A stretch of DNA of 31,246 nt from Labilithrix sp. Its GTDB lineage: Bacteria > Myxococcota > Polyangia > Polyangiales > Polyangiaceae. Both the position numbers and the translations under genes were made by a program. Shown here piece by piece: positions 16,747 to 24,140 of the stretch (positions are counted from its first letter, which is position 1; every line of letters starts with the position of its first letter). The stretch covers positions 1 through 31,246 of the forward strand of contig JAQBQL010000207.1 in the NCBI GenBank assembly GCA_028287035.1, written 5' to 3'. The notes beneath the pieces were generated by a model. It saw only the letters and a program-made list of their open reading frames with translations, was not told the origin of the DNA and did no database searches.

Positions 16747-17415
16747 CTACACCGATTCGACGTCCGGCTCAGCTTCCGCGGTCATGCCGGGGAGCCGGTG
16801 GGTGACGACGCGCAGGAGGCGCGCCCACAGCTCCTCCCGTCCGGCGCCGGTCTCGGCGCTCGTGCCGACGACGCTCACGCCGGCGTGCTTGGCGAGGGCG
16901 GCGAGGCGCGGCTTCTGCTCGGACTTCGAGAGCTTGTCGAGCTTCGTGACCGCGATGAACACCGGCAGCCCCTGGCGCTGGCGGAGGAAGTCGACGAGCT
17001 CCTGCTCCTCCGACTCCACGCCGCGCCGCGCATCGACGAGGATGACGACCGCCTCGAGCGTCGGGCGCTCCTGCAGGTAGTCCTCGAGGAGCTTCTGCCA
17101 ATCGCGTGACTCGGCCTTCGAGACCTTCGCGTAGCCGTAGCCGGGGAGGTCGACGAAGACGAGCTCCTGCCCGCCCGCGATCGTCACGTCGAAGAAGTTG
17201 ATCTGCCGCGTGCAGCCCGGGGTGCGGCTGGTCCGGGCGAGGCCCTTCCGCGCGAGCATCATGTTGAGGAGCGAGGACTTGCCGACGTTGGACCGGCCGG
17301 CGAACGCGATCTCGGGGAGCGCGGGCGCGGGGATGTGCTCACGCTTCTGCGCACCGGCCGTGAACTCGGCGGTGGAGATGCGGATCTCGTGCTTCGAGGG
17401 CGTCGGAGTCGTCAT
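16747..17415 (-). CDS. engB: Ribosome biogenesis GTP-binding protein EngB (YihA/YsxC)
   Basis: 222 residues, typical of the family (about 200-220). G1 is GRSNVGKSS from residue 40; Thr switch-1 is in SRTPGCTRQINFF; G3 is DLPGYGYAKVSK from 89; G4 is TKLD at 157-160; G5 is near TSAETG. EngB is an essential GTPase that helps to assemble the large ribosomal subunit. It lies 42 nt after the murJ stop and 15 nt before the esterase-like gene, on the same strand. Confidence 0.97.
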   Translation of the reverse strand: MTTPTPSKHEIRISTAEFTAGAQKREHIPAPALPEIAFAGRSNVGKSSLLNMMLARKGLARTSRTPGCTRQINFFDVTIAGGQELVFVDLPGYGYAKVSKAESRDWQKLLEDYLQERPTLEAVVILVDARRGVESEEQELVDFLRQRQGLPVFIAVTKLDKLSKSEQKPRLAALAKHAGVSVVGTSAETGAGREELWARLLRVVTHRLPGMTAEAEPDVESV

Positions 17416-17457
17416 GGCCCGCGCAGCATAGTCACGCGCGGGAAATTGCCACCATGT

Positions 17458-19107
17458 TTAGCGCCGGCGCAGCAGACGCCGGCGGACCGGGGCGGCGAGC
17501 TCGACGAGCTCCTCGGCGGAGACCCCCCACGCGACGGCGAGGTAGAGCGCGCCGAAGGTCGCGATCCCGCCGAGCCCGGGAAGCGCCCGCGCGATCGCCC
17601 CCGCGCCCAGCCCCGACAGGAGCCTCGCCACCGACCAGGCGGCGAGCCCCGCGACCGCCGACGCCGCCGCCACGCGCGCGCCCGATCGGGCGAGCTCGGG
17701 CAGACGGATCGTGCCGAGCCGGAGCTTGAGGCCGACGAACAGGAGGACCATCTGCACCGCGGACGAGCCGGCGACGGCGATGCTCACACCCACGTGCCCG
17801 TACGGCCCGCGCAGGCCGAGCGCGAGCGCGATGAACACGAGCAGGTCGAGCCCGCTGACGAGCACCGGGGTGCGCGTGTCGCCGAGCGAATGAAAGGCGG
17901 CGACCAGCTGCCGGACCGCCGAGACCGTGAAGATGGCGCCGCCCTGCCAGGCCAGCGCGCGCGCCGTCTCGTGCGCGGCGAGCGCATCGAAGTGGCCGCG
18001 CTGGAAGAGCAGCACGACGAGCGGCTCGCTCAGGGCCACGAGCGCGACGCTGCACGGCACGGCGACGAAGAGCGACAGGCGCATCCCGTGCGCCCACGTC
18101 CTCGAGAGCTCCTCCTTGTCGCCGCGCGCCGCGAAGGTGGCGAGCGACGGCAGGGCCGCGGTCGACAGCGCCATCACGAAGATGCCCTGCGGGAAATCGC
18201 AGAGCCGCGAGGCCCAGAAGAAATAGCTCTGCGCGCCCTCGCCGAGCTCGGAGAGGAAGCGGCGCGAGAGCGTCATGTCGACGTAGTAGATGCCGAGGCC
18301 GAGCGTCATCGGCACGATGCGCCGCAACATCTCGCGCACGTGCGGATCGCGCAGGTCGAGCACCGGACGACCGGCGTACCCGATCGCGCGGAGCGCCGGC
18401 AGCTGCGCGAGCACCTGCAGCACGCCGCCGAGGAGCACGCCGCCCGCGAGCGCGAGGGACGGATCGATGCCGCGCGCCTGCAGCGGACCCGCGAGCCCGA
18501 TCGCCGAGCCGATGAGCGCCACGTTGAAGAGGCCAGGCGCGAACGCGGCGACCCCGAACTTCTTCTTCGCGTTGAGCGCCGCCATCCCGAGGGCGGCGGT
18601 GCCCATGAAGAAGATGTACGGGAACATCACGCGCGTCATCGTCGCGGTGCGCTCGAACTGCCCCGGGACCTGGTGGAAGCCGGGCGCGAAGAGCTCGGTC
18701 AGCGGGCCCGCGAGCACCATCCCGGCGAGCGAGACGAAGAACAGGACGATCAGCGAGATGCCGCGCGCCCGTGCGAAGAACTGCTTGCCCGCTTCGTCGC
18801 CGCCCGCGGCGAGCCGCCCGCTGAGCACCGGGACGACCGCGCTCGAGACCGCCCCCTCGGCGAGGAGCTGCCGGAGCGTGTTGGGGATGGTCAGCGCGAC
18901 GGCAAAGGCGTCGGTCTGCCCGCGCGTGAAGAGCGCGGCGATGACCATGTCCCGCCCGAAGCCGAGGACGCGCGAGAGCAGCGTCCCCGCCCCGATGATG
19001 CCGGCCCGGGCGACGAGGCTCGCGCGTTCGGCCCGCCCCTCGGCGGCGCTCCGCGCGCGATCGTCCTTCGGGGGCTCGTCGGGGTCGCGCGCGTCGTCGC
19101 TCGGCAT
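17458..19107 (-). CDS. murJ: Lipid II flippase MurJ
   Basis: 549 residues with about 14 hydrophobic helices. The N-terminal signature GAGTLLSRVLGFGRDMVIAALFG-type (here FTRGQTDAFAVALTIPNTLRQLLAEGAVSSAVVPV) and the later GDTRTPV motif are those of MviN/MurJ. It flips lipid-linked peptidoglycan precursor across the inner membrane. An acidic, charged N-terminal extension of about 35 residues precedes the first helix. The ATG at 19107 was taken because the open frame upstream overlaps the DUF971 gene and is not hydrophobic. It is 16 nt after the DUF971 stop and is followed by engB. Confidence 0.95.
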   Translation of the reverse strand: MPSDDARDPDEPPKDDRARSAAEGRAERASLVARAGIIGAGTLLSRVLGFGRDMVIAALFTRGQTDAFAVALTIPNTLRQLLAEGAVSSAVVPVLSGRLAAGGDEAGKQFFARARGISLIVLFFVSLAGMVLAGPLTELFAPGFHQVPGQFERTATMTRVMFPYIFFMGTAALGMAALNAKKKFGVAAFAPGLFNVALIGSAIGLAGPLQARGIDPSLALAGGVLLGGVLQVLAQLPALRAIGYAGRPVLDLRDPHVREMLRRIVPMTLGLGIYYVDMTLSRRFLSELGEGAQSYFFWASRLCDFPQGIFVMALSTAALPSLATFAARGDKEELSRTWAHGMRLSLFVAVPCSVALVALSEPLVVLLFQRGHFDALAAHETARALAWQGGAIFTVSAVRQLVAAFHSLGDTRTPVLVSGLDLLVFIALALGLRGPYGHVGVSIAVAGSSAVQMVLLFVGLKLRLGTIRLPELARSGARVAAASAVAGLAAWSVARLLSGLGAGAIARALPGLGGIATFGALYLAVAWGVSAEELVELAAPVRRRLLRRR

Positions 19108-19123
19108 GGCTGGGCGCTGACGG

Positions 19124-19486
19124 TCAGGAACGGGAGCGCTCGCTCCGGTCGTCCTTCGCGTCGCCCGGACGACATTCATCGCACTGGCAGAGACCGCGCA
19201 AGTATTTGTAGCTGTAGATGCCGCTCGAGTGCCCGTCGAACCAGGTGAGCTGGAGGGCGTAGTTGCCGACCGGCTCGATGGCATCGAGCTCGGTCTGGAT
19301 GGCGGACGTCGGCTTGATGAACCGGATCATCCCCTCGTGACCCTGGCAGGTCGCGCACGGGCAGTACCCGCGGAGGATGTCGTGCGGGAGCACGCCCTTG
19401 TGCCCGTCGCCCCAGTCGATCTCCGACGTGGTGGCGCCTCGGGGCGAGCGAACGGCCTTGCAGCGGAAGCGGGGGTCGATGGCCAT
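19124..19486 (-). CDS. DUF971 protein (gamma-butyrobetaine hydroxylase-like N-terminal domain)
   Basis: 120 residues. The family pattern is clear: IDWGDGHKGVLPHDILRGYCPCATCQGHEG, then a second half with NYALQLTWFDGHSSGIYSYKYLRGLCQCDEC. The Cys pairs CPCATC and CQCDEC probably bind zinc, or an iron-sulfur cluster as has been proposed for some relatives. In eukaryotes this domain is fused to oxygenases; in bacteria it usually stands alone, often near apbC/mrp or envelope genes. Its function is not established. It sits between the PfkB-family kinase (19 nt upstream) and murJ. Confidence 0.92.
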   Translation of the reverse strand: MAIDPRFRCKAVRSPRGATTSEIDWGDGHKGVLPHDILRGYCPCATCQGHEGMIRFIKPTSAIQTELDAIEPVGNYALQLTWFDGHSSGIYSYKYLRGLCQCDECRPGDAKDDRSERSRS

Positions 19487-19505
19487 GCGAGGTCTCTCCT
19501 ACCGC

Positions 19506-20504
19506 TCACTTGCGGGGCGCGTCGAGGCGCGCGCGCACGTCGGCGAGCGACGTGAGCCCGGCGGTCGCGCCGACCGCGGAGCACGCCTTCGCGCCGAGGA
19601 GGTGCCCCAGCTCGAGGGCGCGCTGCCACAGCTTCGGATCCTTCCATTCGGCCGAGCCCGGCTTGGCGCCGGCGCGCACCAGCACCGCGAGGAGCCCGGC
19701 GACGAACGCGTCCCCCGCCCCGCTCGCGTCGAGGCACCGCACGCGCTTGGTCGGCGACATGGCCTGGCCATGGACGCCCACCGAGGCGGCGCCGTTCTCG
19801 CCGCGCGTGAGCACCCACGTGGCGCCCTTCGCATGCTCCTCGAGCCACGTCATGCCGCGCTTTCCGGCGAGCGCCGCGAGGTCGCGCTCCGAGGCCTTCA
19901 CGACCGCGGCCCGTGACGCGAGCTCGGCGGCGGCGGCCCGGAGCTGCTCGGTGCCGGTCTCGCCGAGCGTGCTCCACAGCTGCGGCCTCACGTTCAGATC
20001 GAGGACGAGCGCGCCCTTGGCCTTGTCGAGAGCGGCGAGGAACTTCGTCGTTGCCGGCCGGAGCGACGGGAGGAAGCTCGTCGTACCGAGCACCGCGAAG
20101 CGAACCTTCGCGGCGCCCGCGCCGACATGGGCCTCGTCGAGCGCGAGGTCGGCCGTGCCCTGCCGGTACGGCGTGAAGGACGGCTCACCGCCCGCGTCGC
20201 GTGCCACCAGCACGAGACCGGTGCGAAGCCCGGTGAGCCGCGCGACCCCGGCGACGTCGGCCCCGGTCGCCGCCAGGTCGGCCCGCAGCGCGTCGCCGAG
20301 CTTGTCGTCACCGACCGCCCCGATCACCGCGGTCGCGATGCCGAGCCGCGCCAGCGTGGAGCCGACGTTCGCGGCGGCACCGCCGAGCTCGCGCCGGTAC
20401 ATGCGCCCGGCCTCCTTGTCGGCCTTGGTGCTGCCCTCGCCCGGCTGCTCGTACAGATCCCAGACCAGCTCGCCGTAGGAGGCGACATCCATCGAGCTCG
20501 TCAC
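19506..20504 (-). CDS. PfkB-family carbohydrate kinase
   Basis: 332 residues from a GTG start; an ATG 12 nt inside is an equal choice. PfkB signature 1 is GGAAANVG at 41-48 and signature 2, with the anion hole and catalytic base, is DASGAGDAF at 259-267 (Asp265 the likely base). NVRPQLW at 171-177 is typical of fructokinase or ribokinase-like members. It transfers the ATP gamma-phosphate to a sugar or nucleoside; the substrate cannot be fixed by sequence alone. The start lies 12 nt after the recO stop, so it is probably in the same message. Confidence 0.9.
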   Translation of the reverse strand: MTSSMDVASYGELVWDLYEQPGEGSTKADKEAGRMYRRELGGAAANVGSTLARLGIATAVIGAVGDDKLGDALRADLAATGADVAGVARLTGLRTGLVLVARDAGGEPSFTPYRQGTADLALDEAHVGAGAAKVRFAVLGTTSFLPSLRPATTKFLAALDKAKGALVLDLNVRPQLWSTLGETGTEQLRAAAAELASRAAVVKASERDLAALAGKRGMTWLEEHAKGATWVLTRGENGAASVGVHGQAMSPTKRVRCLDASGAGDAFVAGLLAVLVRAGAKPGSAEWKDPKLWQRALELGHLLGAKACSAVGATAGLTSLADVRARLDAPRK

Positions 20505-20516
20505 GATCCCGGCACC

Positions 20517-21269
20517 TTACTTCCTCCCGCCGCTTCCGTGCGGATCGAAATCGGCATGCACGCTCATCGCCTCCTCGGCGATCGCGACGAGCGCGCTCGC
20601 TTCCTCCCGGCTCATCGCGAGCGTGCGGTCGCGCTGCTGGGCGCGGACCGCGAGACGGCGGAGCTCCGCGCTCACGGTGCGCCGTGCCCCGCCGCACTCC
20701 ATGCACACGAGCCCGCCGCCGCCGCCGTCGAGGAAGGCCGGCCGCCCGGCCGGGCAGACCTTCCCGCACCGGACGCAGCGCTCGAAGTCGATCGAGTACC
20801 CCGTCCGGGCGAGCAGGCCGAACGCGAAGACGACGAGGTGCTGATCGAGCACCGTGACGAGCCCCGCCTCGGCCGCGCCGCCGTGGCCGAGCGCATCGAG
20901 CACGTCGAACAGCGAGCCGAGCGACGACCAGATCTCCGGCTCCGGCGTGCGCGGCGGGCAGAGGTGACGGATCCAGCGGAGCGCGCGGCCCGCGGCGTCC
21001 ATCGTGTCGAGCGAGCGGACGATCCCCTCGCGCGGGCGGCCGAGCCGCGCCTCCTTGAGGGTGACGAGCTCCTTGCCCTTGTCCTCGAAGGTCGTGAAGA
21101 GCTCGTGGATGGGCTCGAGCGCGCCGCCGAACCGCTTCTGCGAACGACGCGCGCCGCGCACCATGGCCGAGAGCTTGCCGTCGGTCGCGGTGAAGAACGT
21201 CGCGATGACGTCCGACTCACCGAACGCGACGCTCCGGACGAGGAGCGCCGCCGACTCGATCCGTCTCAC
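20517..21269 (-). CDS. recO: DNA repair protein RecO
   Basis: 250 residues. An N-terminal OB fold (RRIESAALLVRSVAFGESDVIATFFTATDGKLSAMVRGARRSQKRFGG) is followed by a helical C-terminal domain with a four-Cys zinc site (CVRCGKVC at 165-172 and CMEC at 189-192). RecO anneals single strands and loads RecA together with RecR in RecF-pathway repair. The GTG start overlaps the TGA of the upstream RodZ-like gene as GTGA, a sign of translational coupling. The C-terminus is about the usual length. Confidence 0.96.
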   Translation of the reverse strand: MRRIESAALLVRSVAFGESDVIATFFTATDGKLSAMVRGARRSQKRFGGALEPIHELFTTFEDKGKELVTLKEARLGRPREGIVRSLDTMDAAGRALRWIRHLCPPRTPEPEIWSSLGSLFDVLDALGHGGAAEAGLVTVLDQHLVVFAFGLLARTGYSIDFERCVRCGKVCPAGRPAFLDGGGGGLVCMECGGARRTVSAELRRLAVRAQQRDRTLAMSREEASALVAIAEEAMSVHADFDPHGSGGRK

Positions 21270-21745
21270 CCCGTCAGCGTAGCGCGCGCGCTCACGGACG
21301 ACGGCGTCAGCTGCGAGAGCTCCGGGGGCATGTCGCGGCCACGCGGCTTCAGGACGATCGACAGCGCGAGCGTGAACAGGATGAGCAGCAGCACGAGGGC
21401 GATGGCGACGCCGAACCGGCGCCCCTGCCCCTCGCGCGCCGCCTGCACCGGAGACGCGACCGGCATGGGCGAGGCGTCGCTCGCGGAGGCGCGGCGGCTC
21501 GCGGTGTAGCGCGCCACGACGTCATCGGGAACGAGGCCGACCGTCTGCGCGTACGACTTCAGGAAGCCCTTCACGAAGACCTCGCCGGGGAGGTCGTCGA
21601 AGTGGTCCTGCTCGATGGCCTCGAGCGTGCCCTGCGGGATGCGCGTCACGCGCGAGACCTCGGCGAGGCCCATGCGCCGCGTCTCGCGCTGGCGGCGGAG
21701 GGTGGAGCCGACGGTGGCTCCAGCGGGGATTCGGGCGGGTTCCAT
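21266..21745 (-). CDS. Short RodZ-like protein (HTH plus one transmembrane helix)
   Basis: 159 residues. A RodZ/HTH_25-type helix-turn-helix (about 12-75; GSTLRRQRETRRMGLAEVSRVTRIPQGTLEAIEQDHFDDLPGEVFVKGFLKSYA in shortened form) is diagnostic. A linker leads to one transmembrane helix (about 110-132) and only about 27 residues beyond it. Escherichia coli RodZ has about 337 residues with a periplasmic beta domain, which is missing here. RodZ links MreB filaments to cell-wall synthesis, and the cytoplasmic part may do so here. A GTG 6 nt upstream (21751) is an alternative start that overlaps the TPR gene's stop. Placement after a PilF-like gene matches a common bacterial gene order. Confidence 0.85.
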   Translation of the reverse strand: MEPARIPAGATVGSTLRRQRETRRMGLAEVSRVTRIPQGTLEAIEQDHFDDLPGEVFVKGFLKSYAQTVGLVPDDVVARYTASRRASASDASPMPVASPVQAAREGQGRRFGVAIALVLLLILFTLALSIVLKPRGRDMPPELSQLTPSSVSARATLTG

Positions 21746-21747
21746 GC

Positions 21748-22632
21748 TCACGGCGTCCTCGTTGTCGTTGTCGGCGCGACGTTCGCCGTGGCGGCCGCCA
21801 GGGGCGCGCACAGCTTCCCCGTCCTCGTGTCGACGGAGATGTCGCGGCACTTCTCGCAATCCTTCTTCCAGTCCGGGTTGCCGAGCGTCTTGCGGACCCG
21901 GCAGCGCGCGTACCACGCGTCCTGCAGGTTCTCGCACTGGGGGTCGGCGGTGACGGCGTTACCGAAGCTCTGCTCGGCGCCCGTCAGGTCCCCCTTCTTC
22001 TCGTACGCAAGTCCGAGGCGGTAGTGCCCGACGCAGAACCGGGGCTCCGCGACCGCGTTCTTCAGCGAGGCGATCGCCGCGTCGATCTGGCCGTCGCACA
22101 GCTGCGCGTCACCCAGGTTTCCCCAGGCGAAGTAGGGGTGCACGTACGCCGGATCCTTCGTGAGCGGCTCGAGGACCGGGATGGCCTCCTTGCAGCGCTT
22201 CTCGTTCACGAGGATCTGGCCGAGCAGGTTCTTCGCGTCGCGGAAGTCGGCGTTCGCCTTCAGGGCGGCGCGCGCGTACTTCTCGGCCTCGGCGAGCTTG
22301 CAGTCGACGGCCTCGAGCCCGCGGTTGGTCGAGCAGAACGCGAGGTGGATGACGGCGATGAAGTACTGCGCCTTGTCGTTGTCCTCGTTCAGGGCAACGG
22401 CCTTGTTCGCGTGGTCGAGGGCTGCCCGAGGGTTGCCCTTGTCGAAGAGGTCGCGCGCGAGATCGTACTCGGAGTCGCTCTGCTTCTCCGTGCTCTGCGC
22501 GTTCGGGCTCGAGCTCCCCTTCTGCGCCGGGCACGCCACCAGCGTCAGCGCCAGGCACACGAGGCCTGCCGTGCGCGCGCTCTTTCGAGATGCGACTCGA
22601 TGGCAGGGGTTATGGGAGGAGCGCGGCCGCAT
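21748..22632 (-). CDS. TPR lipoprotein, Tgl/PilF-like
   Basis: 294 residues. A lipobox LTLVAC (Cys34) follows a long, basic signal. The mature part is a string of TPR-like helical repeats (DLARDLFDKGNPRAALDHANKAVALN, AQYFIAVIHLAF, AEKYARAALKANADFRDAKNLLGQIL, PYFAWGNLGDAQL, CVGHYRLGLAYEKKGDL). The C-terminus carries several Cys (CENLQ, CRVRK, CEKCRD) and a Thr-rich tail. A TPR lipoprotein directly before a RodZ-like gene corresponds to the pilF(pilW)-rodZ order of many proteobacteria. In Myxococcus the lipoprotein Tgl has six TPRs and is needed to assemble the PilQ secretin. The Tgl assignment is inference from context and architecture. Confidence 0.7.
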   Translation of the reverse strand: MRPRSSHNPCHRVASRKSARTAGLVCLALTLVACPAQKGSSSPNAQSTEKQSDSEYDLARDLFDKGNPRAALDHANKAVALNEDNDKAQYFIAVIHLAFCSTNRGLEAVDCKLAEAEKYARAALKANADFRDAKNLLGQILVNEKRCKEAIPVLEPLTKDPAYVHPYFAWGNLGDAQLCDGQIDAAIASLKNAVAEPRFCVGHYRLGLAYEKKGDLTGAEQSFGNAVTADPQCENLQDAWYARCRVRKTLGNPDWKKDCEKCRDISVDTRTGKLCAPLAAATANVAPTTTTRTP

Positions 22633-22649
22633 GGATCTCGGGAGGGCAG

Positions 22650-22678
22650 GTCGTATTCCGACCGCGATCCGCCGTCAA
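22650..22678 (-). promoter_or_regulatory. Promoter candidate for the eight-gene run
   Basis: TTGACG (5 of 6), a 17-nt spacer and TACGAC (3 of 6) lie 17 nt before the ATG at 22632. The -35 and spacing are good, the -10 is weak. Confidence 0.45.
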
Positions 22679-22713
22679 CCCTGAATGATCCTTACACAAA
22701 CCCGCGCAGGTGC

Positions 22714-22741
22714 TCAGGTTTCAGCCGGAATCGAGACCTGA
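22714..22741 (-). terminator. Hairpin downstream of the Crp/Fnr gene
   Basis: TCAGGTTTC and GAGACCTGA form a 9-bp stem with one G-T pair and a 10-nt loop, 42 nt after the stop at 22783. No T-tract is present, so it may be a terminator or an operator. Confidence 0.3.
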
Positions 22742-22782
22742 AGTAACACTTTCAGTAACGCGCTGCATCCTCGCGAATGCCT

Positions 22783-23469
22783 TCAGCGGTCCCCGCGCAG
22801 CTCCTCTTTCGAGCCGAGGAGGCCGTAGAGGCGGCGCAGCGCGTCGACGTCCGGGATCTCCACGCGCTCGCCGACAATCCTGACGTAGCCCTGGTCGCGC
22901 AGCCGCTGGACGGCGCGTTTGACGGTGTCGATGTCCAGCCCGACGCGGCTCGAGAGCTCCACCGGCGAGACGGTCAGGTCGGCCGTGCCCGCCGTGGACC
23001 TCGCCATCTTCAGGAGAGCGCTGATGACCTTCGACTGCGTGTCCTTCAGCATGAGGACCTCGATCTGGTCCTCGGCGTCGCGCAGGCGGCGCACGAGCTG
23101 GCTCAGGATCCGCTCGGAGAGCGACGGGTGCTGCTCGATGATCTGGCGGAGCGCGGGCCGGTCGAGGACGAGCGCGACGCCGTCGCCGAGGGCGACCGCG
23201 GTCGAGGTGCGGGCGGCCCCGTCGAGGAGCGCGCCCTCCCCGAAGAGGTCGCCCGCCTTCAGGACCGAGAGGCTCCGCTCCACGGTGCGGACGCGCTTCA
23301 GGAGGCGCACCCGCCCGCTGTGCAGGAGGAACGCCTCGGTGGCGGGAGCGCCCTCCCGGAACAGGATCTCACCCTGCGCGAACGGGCGCCCGTACCGTTC
23401 GAGCACCACCATGCTGGGCGCGTCGAGGTCGAGGTGCTCGGCGAGATCCACGAGCGTGTCACGACCCAT
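22783..23469 (-). CDS. Crp/Fnr-family transcriptional regulator
   Basis: 228 residues from the ATG at 23469. A cyclic-nucleotide-binding-type domain (about 10-125: FAQGEILFREGAPATEAFLLHSGRVRLLK, GDLFGEGALLDGAARTSTAVAL) joins a long dimer helix (LVRRLRDAEDQIEVLML) and a winged HTH (LSSRVGLDIDTVKRAVQRLRDQGYVRI). The phosphate-binding cassette reads FGEGALLDGAARTSTA: the GE is kept, so cAMP or a related ligand is possible. The start was chosen because TTGAGC-18-TATCGT lies just upstream; earlier in-frame starts at 23493 and 23511 would fall inside that promoter. It is divergent from hisB. Confidence 0.93.
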   Translation of the reverse strand: MGRDTLVDLAEHLDLDAPSMVVLERYGRPFAQGEILFREGAPATEAFLLHSGRVRLLKRVRTVERSLSVLKAGDLFGEGALLDGAARTSTAVALGDGVALVLDRPALRQIIEQHPSLSERILSQLVRRLRDAEDQIEVLMLKDTQSKVISALLKMARSTAGTADLTVSPVELSSRVGLDIDTVKRAVQRLRDQGYVRIVGERVEIPDVDALRRLYGLLGSKEELRGDR

Positions 23470-23481
23470 GGTCACGGGGCC

Positions 23482-23511
23482 ACGATAGGCCATCTGCCGC
23501 GGGCCGCTCAA
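23482..23511 (-). promoter_or_regulatory. Crp/Fnr gene promoter
   Basis: TTGAGC, an 18-nt spacer and TATCGT end 12 nt before the ATG at 23469. This decides the start of the gene. Confidence 0.5.
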
Positions 23512-23555
23512 TCTTTGGCGAACGCGCCGCGTCGTGGGAGAGTGAGACGACGCAC

Positions 23556-24140
23556 GTGAGGACCGCCCGCGAAGAGCGAACGACGAAGGAGACCCGGATC
23601 GCGATCACCGTGGGTCTCGACGGCTCTGGAGCGGCCAGCATCCGGACGCCGCTCCCCTTCCTCTCGCACATGCTCGAGCAGATCGCGCGCCACGGGCTCC
23701 TCGACCTCAGCGTCGAGGCCGAGGGCGACGTCGAGATCGACGGGCACCACACGACCGAGGACGTCGCGTACACCCTCGGCAAGGCCGTCGCCGCCGCCCT
23801 CGGCGACAAGGCCACCATCGCGCGCTACGGGTCGGCGACGCTCCCGATGGACGAGGCGCGGGCGACCTGCGCGATCGACCTCTCGGGGCGCCCCTACTTC
23901 GTGTGGGAGGTGCCGATGCCCAAGTCCAAGCTCGGGACCTGGGACACCGAGCTTGCCGAGATCTTCTTCGAGGGCTTCGCCCGCGGGTGCGCCTGCAACC
24001 TGCACCTCGTGCTGCACGCCGGCACGAACCTCCATCACATGACGGAGATCTGCTTCAAGGCGTTCGCGAAGGCCCTCCGCGCCGCGTGCACCATCGATCC
24101 GCGCGCCAGCGGGATCCCGTCGACGAAGGGCTCGCTCTAG
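23556..24140 (+). CDS. hisB: Imidazoleglycerol-phosphate dehydratase HisB
   Basis: 194 residues, the normal size of monofunctional HisB. Metal-site motifs are present: His38 in FLSHMLEQ, HHTTED with two His and Glu, His in HLVLHAGTN, and LHHMTE near residue 160. The enzyme removes water from imidazole glycerol phosphate in histidine synthesis. Two positions differ from the usual pattern: TGxGF is TPLPF and the Asp of FxDHML is Ser37. No other his gene is in the window. It starts at GTG with GGGAGAG upstream and shares a CTAG with the convergent gene's stop. Confidence 0.96.
   Translation: MRTAREERTTKETRIAITVGLDGSGAASIRTPLPFLSHMLEQIARHGLLDLSVEAEGDVEIDGHHTTEDVAYTLGKAVAAALGDKATIARYGSATLPMDEARATCAIDLSGRPYFVWEVPMPKSKLGTWDTELAEIFFEGFARGCACNLHLVLHAGTNLHHMTEICFKAFAKALRAACTIDPRASGIPSTKGSL

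Noticed and set aside
17335..19248. 637-codon open frame on the plus strand
   Set aside because: It is antisense to murJ and engB; the product is almost only Arg, Glu, Ala, His and Asp, with no fold signature. Long antisense frames are expected at this GC content.
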